Shown here one piece after another: positions 17,286 to 26,257 of a DNA stretch of 64,000 nt. Each line of letters starts with the position of its first letter. Positions within the stretch are counted from its first letter, which is position 1. The translations under genes and the position numbers were made by a program. The notes below the pieces were generated by a model. That model did not search any database. It was not told the origin of the DNA and was given only the letters and a program-made list of their open reading frames with translations. Origin of the DNA: Aestuariispira insulae (GTDB lineage Bacteria; Pseudomonadota; Alphaproteobacteria; UBA8366; Aestuariispiraceae); NCBI RefSeq assembly GCF_003385955.1, contig NZ_QRDW01000003.1, positions 186,001 to 250,000 of the forward strand. Direction: 5' to 3'.

Positions 17286-20284
17286 TCACCATCCTCCCCG
17301 CCGGAGACGCGCCATTCTTTCTCCCGGGCCAGATGCTCAAAATCATTGTACGCTCGGGCATATTTCGGCCGCGGGGTTGGCCGGTAGGGGGTGTCGGCCT
17401 TGTCAAACCGCTCGATCAGGCTGCGCAGGCCCTCGACCGCCTCCTCCGCCAATTCCATGGCGTTGCCTTTCACCGGTTTGCGCTCACCGGCGGGATCGCC
17501 CCCGGACAGCCGCCAATATTCCAGGGTGGAAACATCGCTGCCGCGGATCTTGCCAAAGCCCCCGGCGGCGGCGATGGCGGCCTCCAGCGGCATTTGTGGC
17601 GAGACACCGGCCCTGACCAGCTTGTCCGATGGCGGGCTGCCGGTCTTGTAATCGATGATGGCCAGGCTGTCGTCGTGCATCCGGTCTATGCGGTCGGCCT
17701 TGGCGACCAGGGTGAAGGGATCCCCTTCCCCATGCAGGATCAATTCACCCCAGCTTTCGGTGTGGCTTTCCAGAATCTCTTTGCGCCGGGCTTCTTCCTG
17801 CTGGACGAACCAGGCGGCAATGCGTTGGAAGCGCGGCCACCAGAAGGTTCGCACCGCGGGTTGGTCCAGGCTGTCACCAAACGATTTTTCCCCGATCGCC
17901 AGCAGTTTTTCTTCGGCATCAGCCGGCATGGCATCGGGATAGGCCTGAACAAATGCCTCCAAAGCGGCATGGATGAAGGTGCCGCGGTCGGCCATGCCGG
18001 GTTCCGCTTCCAGCGGGTCAAGCGGCTCGAGGCTCAAGATCTTGCCGGCATAGATGCTGTAGGGGTCGCGCATCCAGGCTTCGATCCGGGTCACAGAGAG
18101 CTTGCGCGGCCGGGCGCTGACCGGTGGGCGCGGTTCGGGCATGGATATGGGCAACCCTGTGGCCTGGCCCAACCGGGCAGCCCAGTCCAGCCAGGGCGCT
18201 TGCGGAGCCAGGTCATTTTCCAGGCCCAATGCCTGCAAAACGACCTCCAGGCGGGAGAGCCAGCGCGACGGCACGGTCGGCTGGCCGTCCAGTTTTTCCG
18301 CGCGGGTCATTATTACCCGGTCGGCGCCGAAGGCCTGCGAGAAATCATGCGCGGACAAGCCGATCCTCTGTTCCGGCAGCGGCAGCCCCAGCTTGGCGCG
18401 CATGGGCCGGGACATCCAGGGATCGGCTTTGGCCTCCGGCGGCCAGATGCCTTCATTCAGTCCGCCCAGGATGACCAGGTCCGGTTGATGCAGGCGCGCT
18501 TCCAGCGGTCCCAGGATAAACAGCCTTGGATGCTGGCCATAGCGCGGGCGCACGGCCCGCCCCAACATCAGGTTTTCCAGCAGGGATGGATAATCCCGTG
18601 GCACCAGTCTGTCGAACAGGGCAGCGGATTCCTTGACTTCGGTGACAAAGCTGAGAAAGGCCTCACCGGCTTCGCCGACCCATATGCGGTCCCGGCCATG
18701 CTCCATGTCGGTTTCAGCCAGCATTTCGGCGGCGGTGAGATGGGATTCCAACAGCGCGCTCAGGCTGCATTCCGGTAATGTCATCACCCCTGCCAGCGGC
18801 GCCAGGCATCTATCCAGCCCGGTCAGGAACGCAGCCAGCTCGGCATGCCGTTCCTCGCTGATGGCGTCCTGGTCCCTCAGACTGCGCAGCCGAGCTTCCA
18901 GCCCAGCAATGCCGGGGCCGGGCCTGGGCCCGCGCAAAAGATGTTTTTCCGTCAGGCGCACCAAACGTTTATAGGGGCCGGTTTCAAGCCCCGCGCTGCT
19001 GAGCGGATGTTTGAGCAGGGCAAGCAGGGAAACCGGGGCGAATTCCCGTGCCGCCGCTTCGGCCAGCAGACGCAGGTAAACCACCGGCGGGCTGGCATTG
19101 AGGGGCACGCCAGCGGAATCATCCACATTCAGACCCCAGCGGCCAAGTTCCGCAGTAACCCGTCTTGCCAGGGTCCGGTCAGGGGTTACCAGGGCGGCTG
19201 TCTGGTTCGGTGTTTCCAGGGTCTGGCGCATCATCAGGGCGATGGCGGTGGCTTCCAACTGGGCGGTCGGACAGTCAAGGCGGCTGACCCCGGCCAGCAA
19301 CCCATCGGGCTCCAGCGCGATTTTTCGCCAGGCTTCCGTGGTCTCTGCCGGGCGCAGCGCTTCGGATATCAGTTGAACTCTGCCACTGGCACATGTTGGC
19401 TTTTCAAGATCGGATTTTGGCCAGTCGCGCACTTTTGCGCGGGAAATCTCCAGATGGTCCAGCAGCCGGGCCAGGCCAAATTGCGGGTGGGTTTCATCCT
19501 GCCGGACTGCCTTCCAGGATTCATGATCCAGATGCCTGTCCAGGCCGGGCAGGATCACCATCCCGCCTTCCATGCCGGCAATGGTTTTCAACAGATCCCG
19601 GGTGGCGGGGACGGAGCCGGTGGAGCCTGCCGCGATCAGACGCCCCTTGGGCGGTGTTTGCCGCCAGGCGCTGTTTTGGGCTGCGAGAAGCCGGTTCCGC
19701 CGGTCCGCCGGATCCAAACAGCCTTCGTCTGCCAGGATGGCGGGCCAGAATTGGCGCAGGATATCAAGGAAAGCGACCGTCAGCTGCCAATGCTCGGAAA
19801 ATTCCGCCGCGACCAGATCTTCGATCGCATCCAGGCTGGTCAGCTCTGTCTGGACCTGATCCAGAAGGGTTGCCAGTTCGCCTGCCAGTTTCACCGCCTG
19901 GTCTGGGCCGGGCAGCTCGCCATTGGGGTTCGGGCGTTTCAGGATCAGTTGCGCCAGCAGCAACTGGCGGCGCAAACCGCCGATGGCCGGCGATAAGCCG
20001 GTTTCGATAAACGCGGTTTCGGGGCCTGAGCCCCCGGCAAGAACCAGCTCTTCCTCGTCCACATCTCCGATTGGCTGCATGCCGGGTAGAACGAGGGCCC
20101 GGCCCTGTCCCAAACGCAAAAACGCCTCGCGCAATGACCGGCAGGCACGCCTGGTTGGCAGCAAAATCAATGTGTCAGCCAGCGCCATGACATCACCGCC
20201 AGTCTCATCCAATAGCCTTGCCGCCAGGGCTTCGACGAAGGAACGGTCGGCTGGTATGGTGAAGATGCTGTCGGATTGTTCCAT
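17282..20284 (-). CDS. addB: double-strand break repair protein AddB
   Basis: Partner subunit of AddA. The 1000 residues are the length of the alphaproteobacterial AddB type. It has an N-terminal degenerate helicase region (TLILLPTRRACRSLREAFLR), a central VILGGLNEGIWPPEAKADPW motif typical of AddB/RexB, and a C-terminal nuclease with VAKADRIDRM and LAIIDYKTGSPPSDK. The four-cysteine iron-sulfur ligand set of the Bacillus enzyme is not apparent. Upstream is the MurU-like gene, separated by 6 bases. Confidence 0.95.
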   Translation of the reverse strand: MEQSDSIFTIPADRSFVEALAARLLDETGGDVMALADTLILLPTRRACRSLREAFLRLGQGRALVLPGMQPIGDVDEEELVLAGGSGPETAFIETGLSPAIGGLRRQLLLAQLILKRPNPNGELPGPDQAVKLAGELATLLDQVQTELTSLDAIEDLVAAEFSEHWQLTVAFLDILRQFWPAILADEGCLDPADRRNRLLAAQNSAWRQTPPKGRLIAAGSTGSVPATRDLLKTIAGMEGGMVILPGLDRHLDHESWKAVRQDETHPQFGLARLLDHLEISRAKVRDWPKSDLEKPTCASGRVQLISEALRPAETTEAWRKIALEPDGLLAGVSRLDCPTAQLEATAIALMMRQTLETPNQTAALVTPDRTLARRVTAELGRWGLNVDDSAGVPLNASPPVVYLRLLAEAAAREFAPVSLLALLKHPLSSAGLETGPYKRLVRLTEKHLLRGPRPGPGIAGLEARLRSLRDQDAISEERHAELAAFLTGLDRCLAPLAGVMTLPECSLSALLESHLTAAEMLAETDMEHGRDRIWVGEAGEAFLSFVTEVKESAALFDRLVPRDYPSLLENLMLGRAVRPRYGQHPRLFILGPLEARLHQPDLVILGGLNEGIWPPEAKADPWMSRPMRAKLGLPLPEQRIGLSAHDFSQAFGADRVIMTRAEKLDGQPTVPSRWLSRLEVVLQALGLENDLAPQAPWLDWAARLGQATGLPISMPEPRPPVSARPRKLSVTRIEAWMRDPYSIYAGKILSLEPLDPLEAEPGMADRGTFIHAALEAFVQAYPDAMPADAEEKLLAIGEKSFGDSLDQPAVRTFWWPRFQRIAAWFVQQEEARRKEILESHTESWGELILHGEGDPFTLVAKADRIDRMHDDSLAIIDYKTGSPPSDKLVRAGVSPQMPLEAAIAAAGGFGKIRGSDVSTLEYWRLSGGDPAGERKPVKGNAMELAEEAVEGLRSLIERFDKADTPYRPTPRPKYARAYNDFEHLAREKEWRVSGGEDGE

Positions 20285-20290
20285 GGCGAT

Positions 20291-21049
20291 CTAGCGCGTA
20301 TTGGATGTGGTCAGGCCATGCCGGATGATGTCGGTGGCGTCTTCCAAGGCGTCGGGGGTGCCCAGGTGATACCATTCGCCATCATGAACCAGGCCAAAAA
20401 GCCGCCCGGCCTTTTCAGCCTTGTCATAGATCCGGTTCAGGGAAAAGGCGCCGGGCTGTTCTCCTTCCAATAGGCCGGGCTTTAGGATCTGGACACCGGC
20501 AAAAAGAAAGGGGGCCACCTCTGTTTCCCGGCGGCGGGAAAGACTGCCCTGGCCATCCATGTGATAATCGCCAAAGCCTTGATAGCCAAAGGCGCGGAAG
20601 GTGGGTTGCATCAACAGTAATGCATCCATTTTCTTCGGATCCCAAAAGGCTTCCAGGCGTGCCAATGCAGGTATCGGGCCCTCCAGCCAGACCGTGTCGG
20701 AATTACAGACCAGAAGCGGTTTTTCACCCAGCAGGGGCAGTGCGTTTAAAACCCCGCCGCCGGTTTCCAGGATCTCTTCTTCTGGGGAAAAGCGGATGCG
20801 GGGATCGCCTTTGAAATGATCCTCGATCATATGGCCCAGATAATGGGTGTTGATCACCAGATCCTCTATGCCATGTGCCTTGATCCGGTCCAGGCACCAA
20901 TCGATCAGGGCTCTGTCCAACAAGGGTACCAGGGGTTTTGGTCGCTCCAGGGTCAGGGGCCGCATGCGTTTGCCAAAACCGGCGGCTAGAATCATCCCGG
21001 TTGTGATGGCGTTTTCTGATCCCCTCGACAGTCTCATACCCTGCTTCAT
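20291..21049 (-). CDS. murU: N-acetylmuramate-1-phosphate uridylyltransferase-like nucleotidyltransferase MurU
   Basis: NTP-transferase family protein. The pyrophosphorylase signature is MILAAGFGKRMRPLTLERPK (19-38) and the metal/nucleotide site is LLVCNSDTVW. The 252 residues and its place between tsaE and addB match MurU, which makes UDP-MurNAc in peptidoglycan recycling. In Caulobacter and other alphaproteobacteria the MurNAc/GlcNAc kinase AmgK lies between murU and tsaE; here murU overlaps tsaE directly (ATGA), so no amgK is present. A mannose-1-phosphate guanylyltransferase role is the alternative, but context favours MurU. Confidence 0.85.
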   Translation of the reverse strand: MKQGMRLSRGSENAITTGMILAAGFGKRMRPLTLERPKPLVPLLDRALIDWCLDRIKAHGIEDLVINTHYLGHMIEDHFKGDPRIRFSPEEEILETGGGVLNALPLLGEKPLLVCNSDTVWLEGPIPALARLEAFWDPKKMDALLLMQPTFRAFGYQGFGDYHMDGQGSLSRRRETEVAPFLFAGVQILKPGLLEGEQPGAFSLNRIYDKAEKAGRLFGLVHDGEWYHLGTPDALEDATDIIRHGLTTSNTR

Positions 21050-21549
21050 GCCGAGTTGTCCCCGACGAGGCCGACCAGGCGGGTGGCCCAGCGCGGATCC
21101 TGGGAGGAAAGCGTGATCAGCCGTGCGCCCTCGCCGGCCTGTCCGTCTTGCTGGATAGAGAGGTCCAGCCGGTCATAGGGCAGCCATGGGCCCAGCCGGT
21201 CCGGCCATTCAATCAATGTGACGGCGTCGGCGAACGCATCTTCTATGCCCAGTTCCAGGGCATCTTCCGGTTCTTCCAGACGATAAAGATCCATATGCCA
21301 GATTTCGCCATCGGGAATTTCATAACTTTGCACCAGAGTGAAGGTCGGGCTTGGCACATCGGTGTCCGCCCCCAGGGTTGCCTGGATGATGGACCGGGCC
21401 AGGGTGGATTTCCCCATGCCAAGATCGCCCCACAGACAGACACAGTCGCCAGGCTCCAGCAACGGGGCCAAAGCTTGGCCGAATGCGGCGGTGGCCGGTT
21501 CCCCAACGGCAGTTTTGCTCAAGAAAGGTTTAGAAGAATGATCAGACAT
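21046..21549 (-). CDS. tsaE: tRNA threonylcarbamoyladenosine biosynthesis ATPase TsaE
   Basis: P-loop ATPase required with TsaB and TsaD for the t6A modification of tRNA position 37. The 167 residues include the Walker A LWGDLGMGKSTLARS, the switch segment SPTFTLVQSYE, and WHMDLYRLEEPEDALELGIE, with the conserved tail residue region VTLIEWPDRLGPWLP. It is downstream of divL by 9 bases and overlaps murU by 4, so the cluster divL-tsaE-murU-addB-addA appears to be one transcription unit. Confidence 0.96.
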   Translation of the reverse strand: MSDHSSKPFLSKTAVGEPATAAFGQALAPLLEPGDCVCLWGDLGMGKSTLARSIIQATLGADTDVPSPTFTLVQSYEIPDGEIWHMDLYRLEEPEDALELGIEDAFADAVTLIEWPDRLGPWLPYDRLDLSIQQDGQAGEGARLITLSSQDPRWATRLVGLVGDNSA

Positions 21550-21558
21550 ATTCTGGTT

Positions 21559-23895
21559 TTAACCCTGGCCATGGGCCTCAGCAACCGTCAACTGGCCGGC
21601 AATTGCCTGAATGGATTTCAGATCACAAATCACGGCAAATCCACCGGCATGATCAGTATCAAGACTGACTTCCCCCTGATGCAGGTCGATGAGGCTTTTT
21701 GCCAGCGCCAGACTCAGCCCGGCCCCGGTCCTGAGCGCATGGGGATCGTTGCCGGTGAACCGACGGATCAGCAATTCCCGATCCTCTTCCCGATCCGGTC
21801 CATATTGCCCGGCAAAAACCAGTCGTAGCCGGTCTTCGATATGTTCCACATCCACATCGATCTGGTTGCGCGGGGCAAAGCTGACCATGGTTTCGAGGAT
21901 ATTGCTGATCGCCCGGGACAACCGTCCGCCATCACAATGGAAGGTGCCCTCCGCACTGCCGGTTTCGTCCTTCTTGACCCGGTTGATGACCAGATGCGAC
22001 TGGCCGTTGCGCATTTCCACCTGGTGGACCGCCTGATCCAGGATATCGCAGACAGGGACTTCCTCGCATTCCAATTCCAGGAAACCGGCCTGAATTGTGG
22101 CCAGGTCCAGGATATCGTTGATCAGGTTCATCAAGGTATCGGACGCATCCAGAATATGGGTCACATGATCCATTTGGCGCGGGTTTAATTCACCGTAATA
22201 CTCGCTTTTCAAAATCGATGAAAAACCCTGGATGGCATTGAGTGGCGTGCGCAATTCATAGGAAACATTCGCGATAAATTGCGATTTTAGCAAATCTGCT
22301 TTTTCGAAAGCGGCATTGCGCTCTTCCAGCGCGCGCTCGACACGGACCGTGTCGGTGACATCGGAATAAAGCACGAGACATTGGGCATCGGGCAGCGGCA
22401 CGTGGGCGACATTGATGACATGGCCGTCAACGCGCGTAACCCGACGGGTCAATGGTTTGGGTTCGGTGAAATGCAGGATCAGGGACTGTTTCTGGGACGC
22501 CCATTCCTCGTCGTCGATTTTCGGGAACCAGCGGCTTCGGGTGAAATCCAGCATTTCGCTGATATGGGGGCCGCGCTTGAGAAAATTCTCATGATAGCCC
22601 CACATTTGGACAAACGGTTCGTTCCAGATCCTCAACCGGCCATCCCGGCCCCAGACCGCCACCCCTTCAAACAGGTTATTCAAAGTTGCCTGCTGTACCG
22701 CGATCAGGGTGTTGTAGGACCGTTCCAGGGCCAAACGGTTGGTCACATCCTCGAAAACCAGCATCAGCCCGCCGAACGGATGGGGCGTAGTCACCACCCG
22801 GATCGTGCGCTCGTCCGGCAGATGCAGCAATTCCTCTTCCGGTTCGATCAGCTTGATGAATTTGGATTCCTGCTCATGCTTGTAGGCAGGGAAATCAACA
22901 ATTTCCGGCAATTGGCGTTGCGCACGCAACAGTTCCAGGATTTCTCCATAACCTGGATTGCCATTCAACTGGCTGGCACTCAGGCGCCAGAGTTTCAGAT
23001 AGGCCTCGTTAAAGAATTTCAGGCGTTTGTCGGTGCCAAAGACGGCAATGGCGGTGGCCAGGTTTTCCAGTACCTGGTCATGGGCGGCAAGGTGCATGGC
23101 CAATGTGGATTGCATTTCTTCCAGATTGGTTACATCAACCGCGAAACCGCCGATCCGGGACCGGCCGGGACCGATGGAGGCTTCTGTGAAATCCAGCAGC
23201 CGACGGTTCGCATTCAAAACGACATAGTGGCTTTCGGACTGCGGTTCCGCCGACTTGCGTGCTCGCCGGGCAAGGGCCTGGCCCTTGTCGGTGATGCTGC
23301 CGGAGCCGAGTTCTTTCTGGGATTCGATCACCTTGTCTTTTTGCAACTCCAGCATATCGGCAAAGGCCTGATTGCAGCCAATCAGGGACAGATCCTCATC
23401 CCGCCACCAAATCGGCATCGGCAGCAGATCAAACAGGCTTTTGAAAAAACTGTTTTCACGTTCGGAATCCGCATAGGCCTCACTCAGCCATGCGGTTGTG
23501 GTAGCATCATCAATCCAGATGGTGATATCGCCCCGGCTGTTGGCGCGCCCTTCCAGGTTCAGGGTGCTGTTCCCGCTTTGGCTATCGAGGGTGAGCGAGA
23601 AGGATTCGCCCATGGTCCGCAAGGAGGCCAGGGATGGGTCGAAAATTTCCTGATGTTCCTGGCTGAAGGCGGTGAGCAGATCATCCAGGCTGTTGATTTC
23701 TTCTAGCTCCAGCAGTTCGCGCGCCAGTTTGGTGGCACTGACCCGCGGGCCGCAGGTCCAGATGATTCCGACCGGGGCCTGGATCAAGCGCTGGCGGAGC
23801 CTGTCCCGACTGCGGCGCAATTGCCAGATATAATATCCCGACAGTCCCGCGAGCGCCAAAAGAACGGCAACCAGTATGGTTTCCAGCAAGGACAT
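21559..23895 (-). CDS. divL: DivL-type tyrosine-containing histidine kinase homologue
   Basis: A 778-residue membrane-anchored PAS kinase-like protein matching Caulobacter DivL, which acts as a cell-cycle switch on CckA and so CtrA. One N-terminal transmembrane helix (about 6-25) is followed by three or four PAS domains (~35-130, 150-260, 275-390, 400-515), a short coiled region and a HisKA domain. The phosphoacceptor H-box reads NVSYELRTPLNAI, with Tyr546 where kinases have His, the DivL signature (Caulobacter Tyr550). The HATPase region is degenerate: the GLSLALAKSL G-box remains but the D-x-G-x-G box is lost. The adjacent tsaE and murU give the same synteny as in Caulobacter. Confidence 0.9.
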   Translation of the reverse strand: MSLLETILVAVLLALAGLSGYYIWQLRRSRDRLRQRLIQAPVGIIWTCGPRVSATKLARELLELEEINSLDDLLTAFSQEHQEIFDPSLASLRTMGESFSLTLDSQSGNSTLNLEGRANSRGDITIWIDDATTTAWLSEAYADSERENSFFKSLFDLLPMPIWWRDEDLSLIGCNQAFADMLELQKDKVIESQKELGSGSITDKGQALARRARKSAEPQSESHYVVLNANRRLLDFTEASIGPGRSRIGGFAVDVTNLEEMQSTLAMHLAAHDQVLENLATAIAVFGTDKRLKFFNEAYLKLWRLSASQLNGNPGYGEILELLRAQRQLPEIVDFPAYKHEQESKFIKLIEPEEELLHLPDERTIRVVTTPHPFGGLMLVFEDVTNRLALERSYNTLIAVQQATLNNLFEGVAVWGRDGRLRIWNEPFVQMWGYHENFLKRGPHISEMLDFTRSRWFPKIDDEEWASQKQSLILHFTEPKPLTRRVTRVDGHVINVAHVPLPDAQCLVLYSDVTDTVRVERALEERNAAFEKADLLKSQFIANVSYELRTPLNAIQGFSSILKSEYYGELNPRQMDHVTHILDASDTLMNLINDILDLATIQAGFLELECEEVPVCDILDQAVHQVEMRNGQSHLVINRVKKDETGSAEGTFHCDGGRLSRAISNILETMVSFAPRNQIDVDVEHIEDRLRLVFAGQYGPDREEDRELLIRRFTGNDPHALRTGAGLSLALAKSLIDLHQGEVSLDTDHAGGFAVICDLKSIQAIAGQLTVAEAHGQG

Positions 23896-24016
23896 GACGT
23901 CTCCATCAAAACAATTCGGCCGGGATCACTGAGCCCCTCAATGGGTAGAGTAATGGAAAGAACCGGTTTGGGACAAGCAGTTGCTGGTTCTTGTCACCAG
24001 GCACAGCATCACCGGG

Positions 24017-24050
24017 TAAAAAAAGACGGGCCCCTGCGTGGGGCCCGTCT
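24017..24050 (-). terminator. rho-independent terminator of ahcY
   Basis: A perfect 11-bp GC-rich stem (24024-24034 with 24040-24050, AGACGGGCCCC/GGGGCCCGTCT) with a 5-base loop. On the minus strand it is followed by TTTTTTTACC, a textbook intrinsic terminator 32 bases past the ahcY stop. Confidence 0.93.
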
Positions 24051-24081
24051 CTGCTGTCAGCGGTTGCCGTAGCAAAAATGC

Positions 24082-25371
24082 TTAGTAGCGGTAGGTTTCC
24101 GGTTTGAACGGGCCTTCCACCGTCACGCCGATATAATCGGCCTGTTTCTTGGAGAGCTTGGTCAACTGTGCGCCGACTTTGGCCAGATGCAAGAATGCCA
24201 CTTTCTCGTCCAAATGTTTCGGCAGGACATAAACCTGACGCTCATAGGCCTGGTGGTTGTTCCAAAGTTCGATCTGGGCCAGGGTCTGGTTGGTGAAGCT
24301 GGCGGACATGACGAAGCTCGGGTGGCCGGTGGCACAGCCCAGGTTCACCAGACGGCCTTCGGCCAGCAGGATGATGCGTTTTCCGTCGGCAAACTCAACT
24401 TCGTCAACCTGCGGCTTGATGTTGTGCCAGGTCATGTTGCGCAGGCCTTCGACCTGAATTTCATTGTCGAAATGGCCGATGTTGCAAACGATCGCCCGGT
24501 CTTTCATTTGACGCATATGATCGACGGTGATGATATCCACGTTACCGGTTGCGGTGACAAAAATATCGGCGTTGGGCGCAGCCTGTTCCATGGTTACGAC
24601 CTCATAGCCTTCCATGGCGGCCTGCAGGGCGCAGATCGGATCGGCTTCGGTCACCATTACACGGCAGCCGGCGCTGCGCAGGGATTCCGCGGAACCTTTG
24701 CCGACGTCACCGAAACCGGCAACCACGGCAACCTTGCCCGCCATCATCACGTCGGTGCCGCGACGGATCGCGTCAACCAGGCTCTCACGGCAGCCATATT
24801 TATTGTCGAATTTGGATTTGGTCACGGAATCATTCACGTTGATCGCCGGTACCTTCAGGGTGCCTTCGCGGGCCATTTCGATCAGGCGGTGAACACCGGT
24901 GGTGGTTTCTTCGGAAATGCCTTTGATGTCTTCCAGAAGATGCGGGTATTTGTCATGCAGGATCTGGGTCAGGTCGCCGCCGTCATCCAAAACCATGTTC
25001 GGTACCCAGCCGTTCGGGCCTTCGATGGTCTGCTCGATGCACCACCAGAACTCTTCTTCGGTCAGACCTTTCCAGGCGAAAACCGGGATACCGGCCTCAG
25101 CCATGGCGGCAGCGGCCTGATCCTGGGTAGAGAAGATGTTGCAGCTGGACCAGCGGACTTCCGCACCAAGCGCGGTCAGGGTTTCGATCAGAACAGCGGT
25201 CTGAATGGTCATATGCAGGCAACCTGCGATCCGGGCACCTTTCAGCGGCTGGGAAGCGCCATATTCCTCACGCAGAGCCATCAGGCCCGGCATTTCGATC
25301 TCGGCAATGTTGATTTCTTTGCGGCCCCAGTCAGCGAGGCTGATATCCGCAACTTTGTAATCGGCAGTCAT
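24082..25371 (-). CDS. ahcY: adenosylhomocysteinase
   Basis: Hydrolyses S-adenosylhomocysteine to adenosine and homocysteine, keeping methyltransferases from product inhibition; cytoplasmic, NAD-dependent. The 429 residues include the substrate-site segments [16 protein letters not shown] and [14 protein letters not shown], the NAD-binding [18 protein letters not shown], and the C-terminal [14 protein letters not shown] ... PFKPETYRY tail. The ATG follows GGAG by 7 bases. It has its own promoter and a strong terminator, so it is monocistronic. Confidence 0.97.
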   Translation of the reverse strand: MTADYKVADISLADWGRKEINIAEIEMPGLMALREEYGASQPLKGARIAGCLHMTIQTAVLIETLTALGAEVRWSSCNIFSTQDQAAAAMAEAGIPVFAWKGLTEEEFWWCIEQTIEGPNGWVPNMVLDDGGDLTQILHDKYPHLLEDIKGISEETTTGVHRLIEMAREGTLKVPAINVNDSVTKSKFDNKYGCRESLVDAIRRGTDVMMAGKVAVVAGFGDVGKGSAESLRSAGCRVMVTEADPICALQAAMEGYEVVTMEQAAPNADIFVTATGNVDIITVDHMRQMKDRAIVCNIGHFDNEIQVEGLRNMTWHNIKPQVDEVEFADGKRIILLAEGRLVNLGCATGHPSFVMSASFTNQTLAQIELWNNHQAYERQVYVLPKHLDEKVAFLHLAKVGAQLTKLSKKQADYIGVTVEGPFKPETYRY

Positions 25372-25448
25372 CGGGTGTCTCCAGAAAATAGGCTTGGCCG
25401 GGCCGAGACCATATCACGGACCGGTTAACGAGGTCTTATCTGGATGCT

Positions 25449-25477
25449 TCTATAACAGTGGGAACTGAGAGACGCAA
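25449..25477 (-). promoter_or_regulatory. sigma-70-like promoter of ahcY
   Basis: Reading the minus strand, TTGCGT (25477-25472) is separated by exactly 17 bases from TATAGA (25454-25449), about 80 bases upstream of the ahcY ATG. The hexamers match the housekeeping consensus at 4 of 6 and 5 of 6 positions, by inspection. Confidence 0.7.
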
Positions 25478-25481
25478 GTGA

Positions 25482-25501
25482 ATATAAACTTATCTTTATA
25501 T
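25482..25501. promoter_or_regulatory. AT-rich palindrome upstream of the ahcY -35 box, candidate operator
   Basis: ATATAAA (25482-25488) and TTTATAT (25495-25501) form a perfect 7-bp inverted repeat around a 6-base spacer. It lies 4 bases upstream of the ahcY -35 hexamer. The symmetry and placement suit a dimeric regulator, for example an ArsR-type protein sensing SAM or SAH. The regulator's identity is inference. Confidence 0.55.
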
Positions 25502-25683
25502 ATATGCGAAATTGGTTGAGATCATTGCCTGCCCCGCACCCTGTCTGGCGGTTTTCAAAAAAAATAATCTTTTGATGTCACATGCCCGCACTCTGTCTCG
25601 TCCTGATTAGGGTGACATGTGCCGGGATGCAGGTGAAGGCATTCGGTGAAGCATGATTGGTATAAACGGACAGGGAATGGATT

Positions 25684-26229
25684 ATGTTTAGGTTTTTTAT
25701 CCGGCAGATGATTTTGAAATTCGGAAAGCGTTATGACTATGACGTGGATTATATGCTCCACATGCTGGAACGGACACCGGGGGTAATGAACGGCCTGAAT
25801 GCCATGTCCAAGCTTTCAAGCTATCGGAAAAAGACACCCTTGAACGCCCATATGGCGGCACGGTTGCAGGGGGTATTGATGGAAGATTGCGGCCCCTGTG
25901 TCCAATTGACGGTGGATATGGCGCTTGAGGCGGGTATGGCCCGGGATGAGATTGAAGCGGTCCTGACCGGTGATCTTGCTGCCATGGCCGAGGATACGGC
26001 GCTGGGATATCGTTTTGCCGCCGCCATCCTGGCGCGGTCAGATGACCAGGATGTCGCGCGGGCGGCGGTACGGACGGCTTATGGTGAGGAAGCGGTGATC
26101 GAAATCACGCTGGCAACCCAGGTCAGCCGCTTCTTCCCGATGATCAAAACCGGGCTCGGTTACGGTCAAAGCTGCAGCATGGTTACACTGGGAGAGCGTA
26201 AAATCACCATGGAAAAAGATGCGGCGTAA
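25684..26229 (+). CDS. AhpD-like (carboxymuconolactone decarboxylase family) protein
   Basis: A 181-residue all-alpha protein with a CxxC motif (EDCGPCVQLTVDMALEAGM, Cys69 and Cys72), followed by the helix EIEAVLTGDLAAMAEDTALGYRFA, as in the AhpD/CMD fold. The histidine that normally follows the second Cys in AhpD is not at its usual spacing, so peroxidase-linked disulfide reductase activity is uncertain. A short N-terminal hydrophobic stretch (MFRFFIRQMILKF) might associate with the membrane. A single gene, convergent with HPr. Confidence 0.75.
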   Translation: MFRFFIRQMILKFGKRYDYDVDYMLHMLERTPGVMNGLNAMSKLSSYRKKTPLNAHMAARLQGVLMEDCGPCVQLTVDMALEAGMARDEIEAVLTGDLAAMAEDTALGYRFAAAILARSDDQDVARAAVRTAYGEEAVIEITLATQVSRFFPMIKTGLGYGQSCSMVTLGERKITMEKDAA

Positions 26230-26257
26230 AGCCGGCCCATCGATTTTTATTGGGTGG

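Larger units (their letters stand above)
25372..25683. other. intergenic region between ahcY and the AhpD-like gene
   Basis: 312 bases holding the ahcY promoter and palindrome (described separately) on the left. On the right is the upstream region of the AhpD-like gene, where TATAAA (about 25660-25665) could be its -10. An imperfect repeat pair TGTCACATG ... GTGACATGTG lies around 25575-25622. No riboswitch fold for SAH or SAM was recognised by eye. Confidence 0.5.

Noticed and set aside
17333-18778. 481-codon plus-strand frame opposite addB
   Set aside because: Antisense to the well-supported addB; low-complexity Gly/Gln/Arg-rich translation without domain signs.
22381-23706. 441-codon plus-strand frame opposite divL
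   Set aside because: Mirror of the kinase gene, without any recognised domain.
24187-25428. 413-codon plus-strand frame opposite ahcY
   Set aside because: Antisense shadow of a certain housekeeping gene; no ribosome binding site or family similarity.
25372-25500. SAH or SAM riboswitch in the ahcY leader
   Set aside because: The transcribed leader downstream of the promoter is short and no conserved riboswitch core could be matched by eye. A covariance-model scan would settle it.
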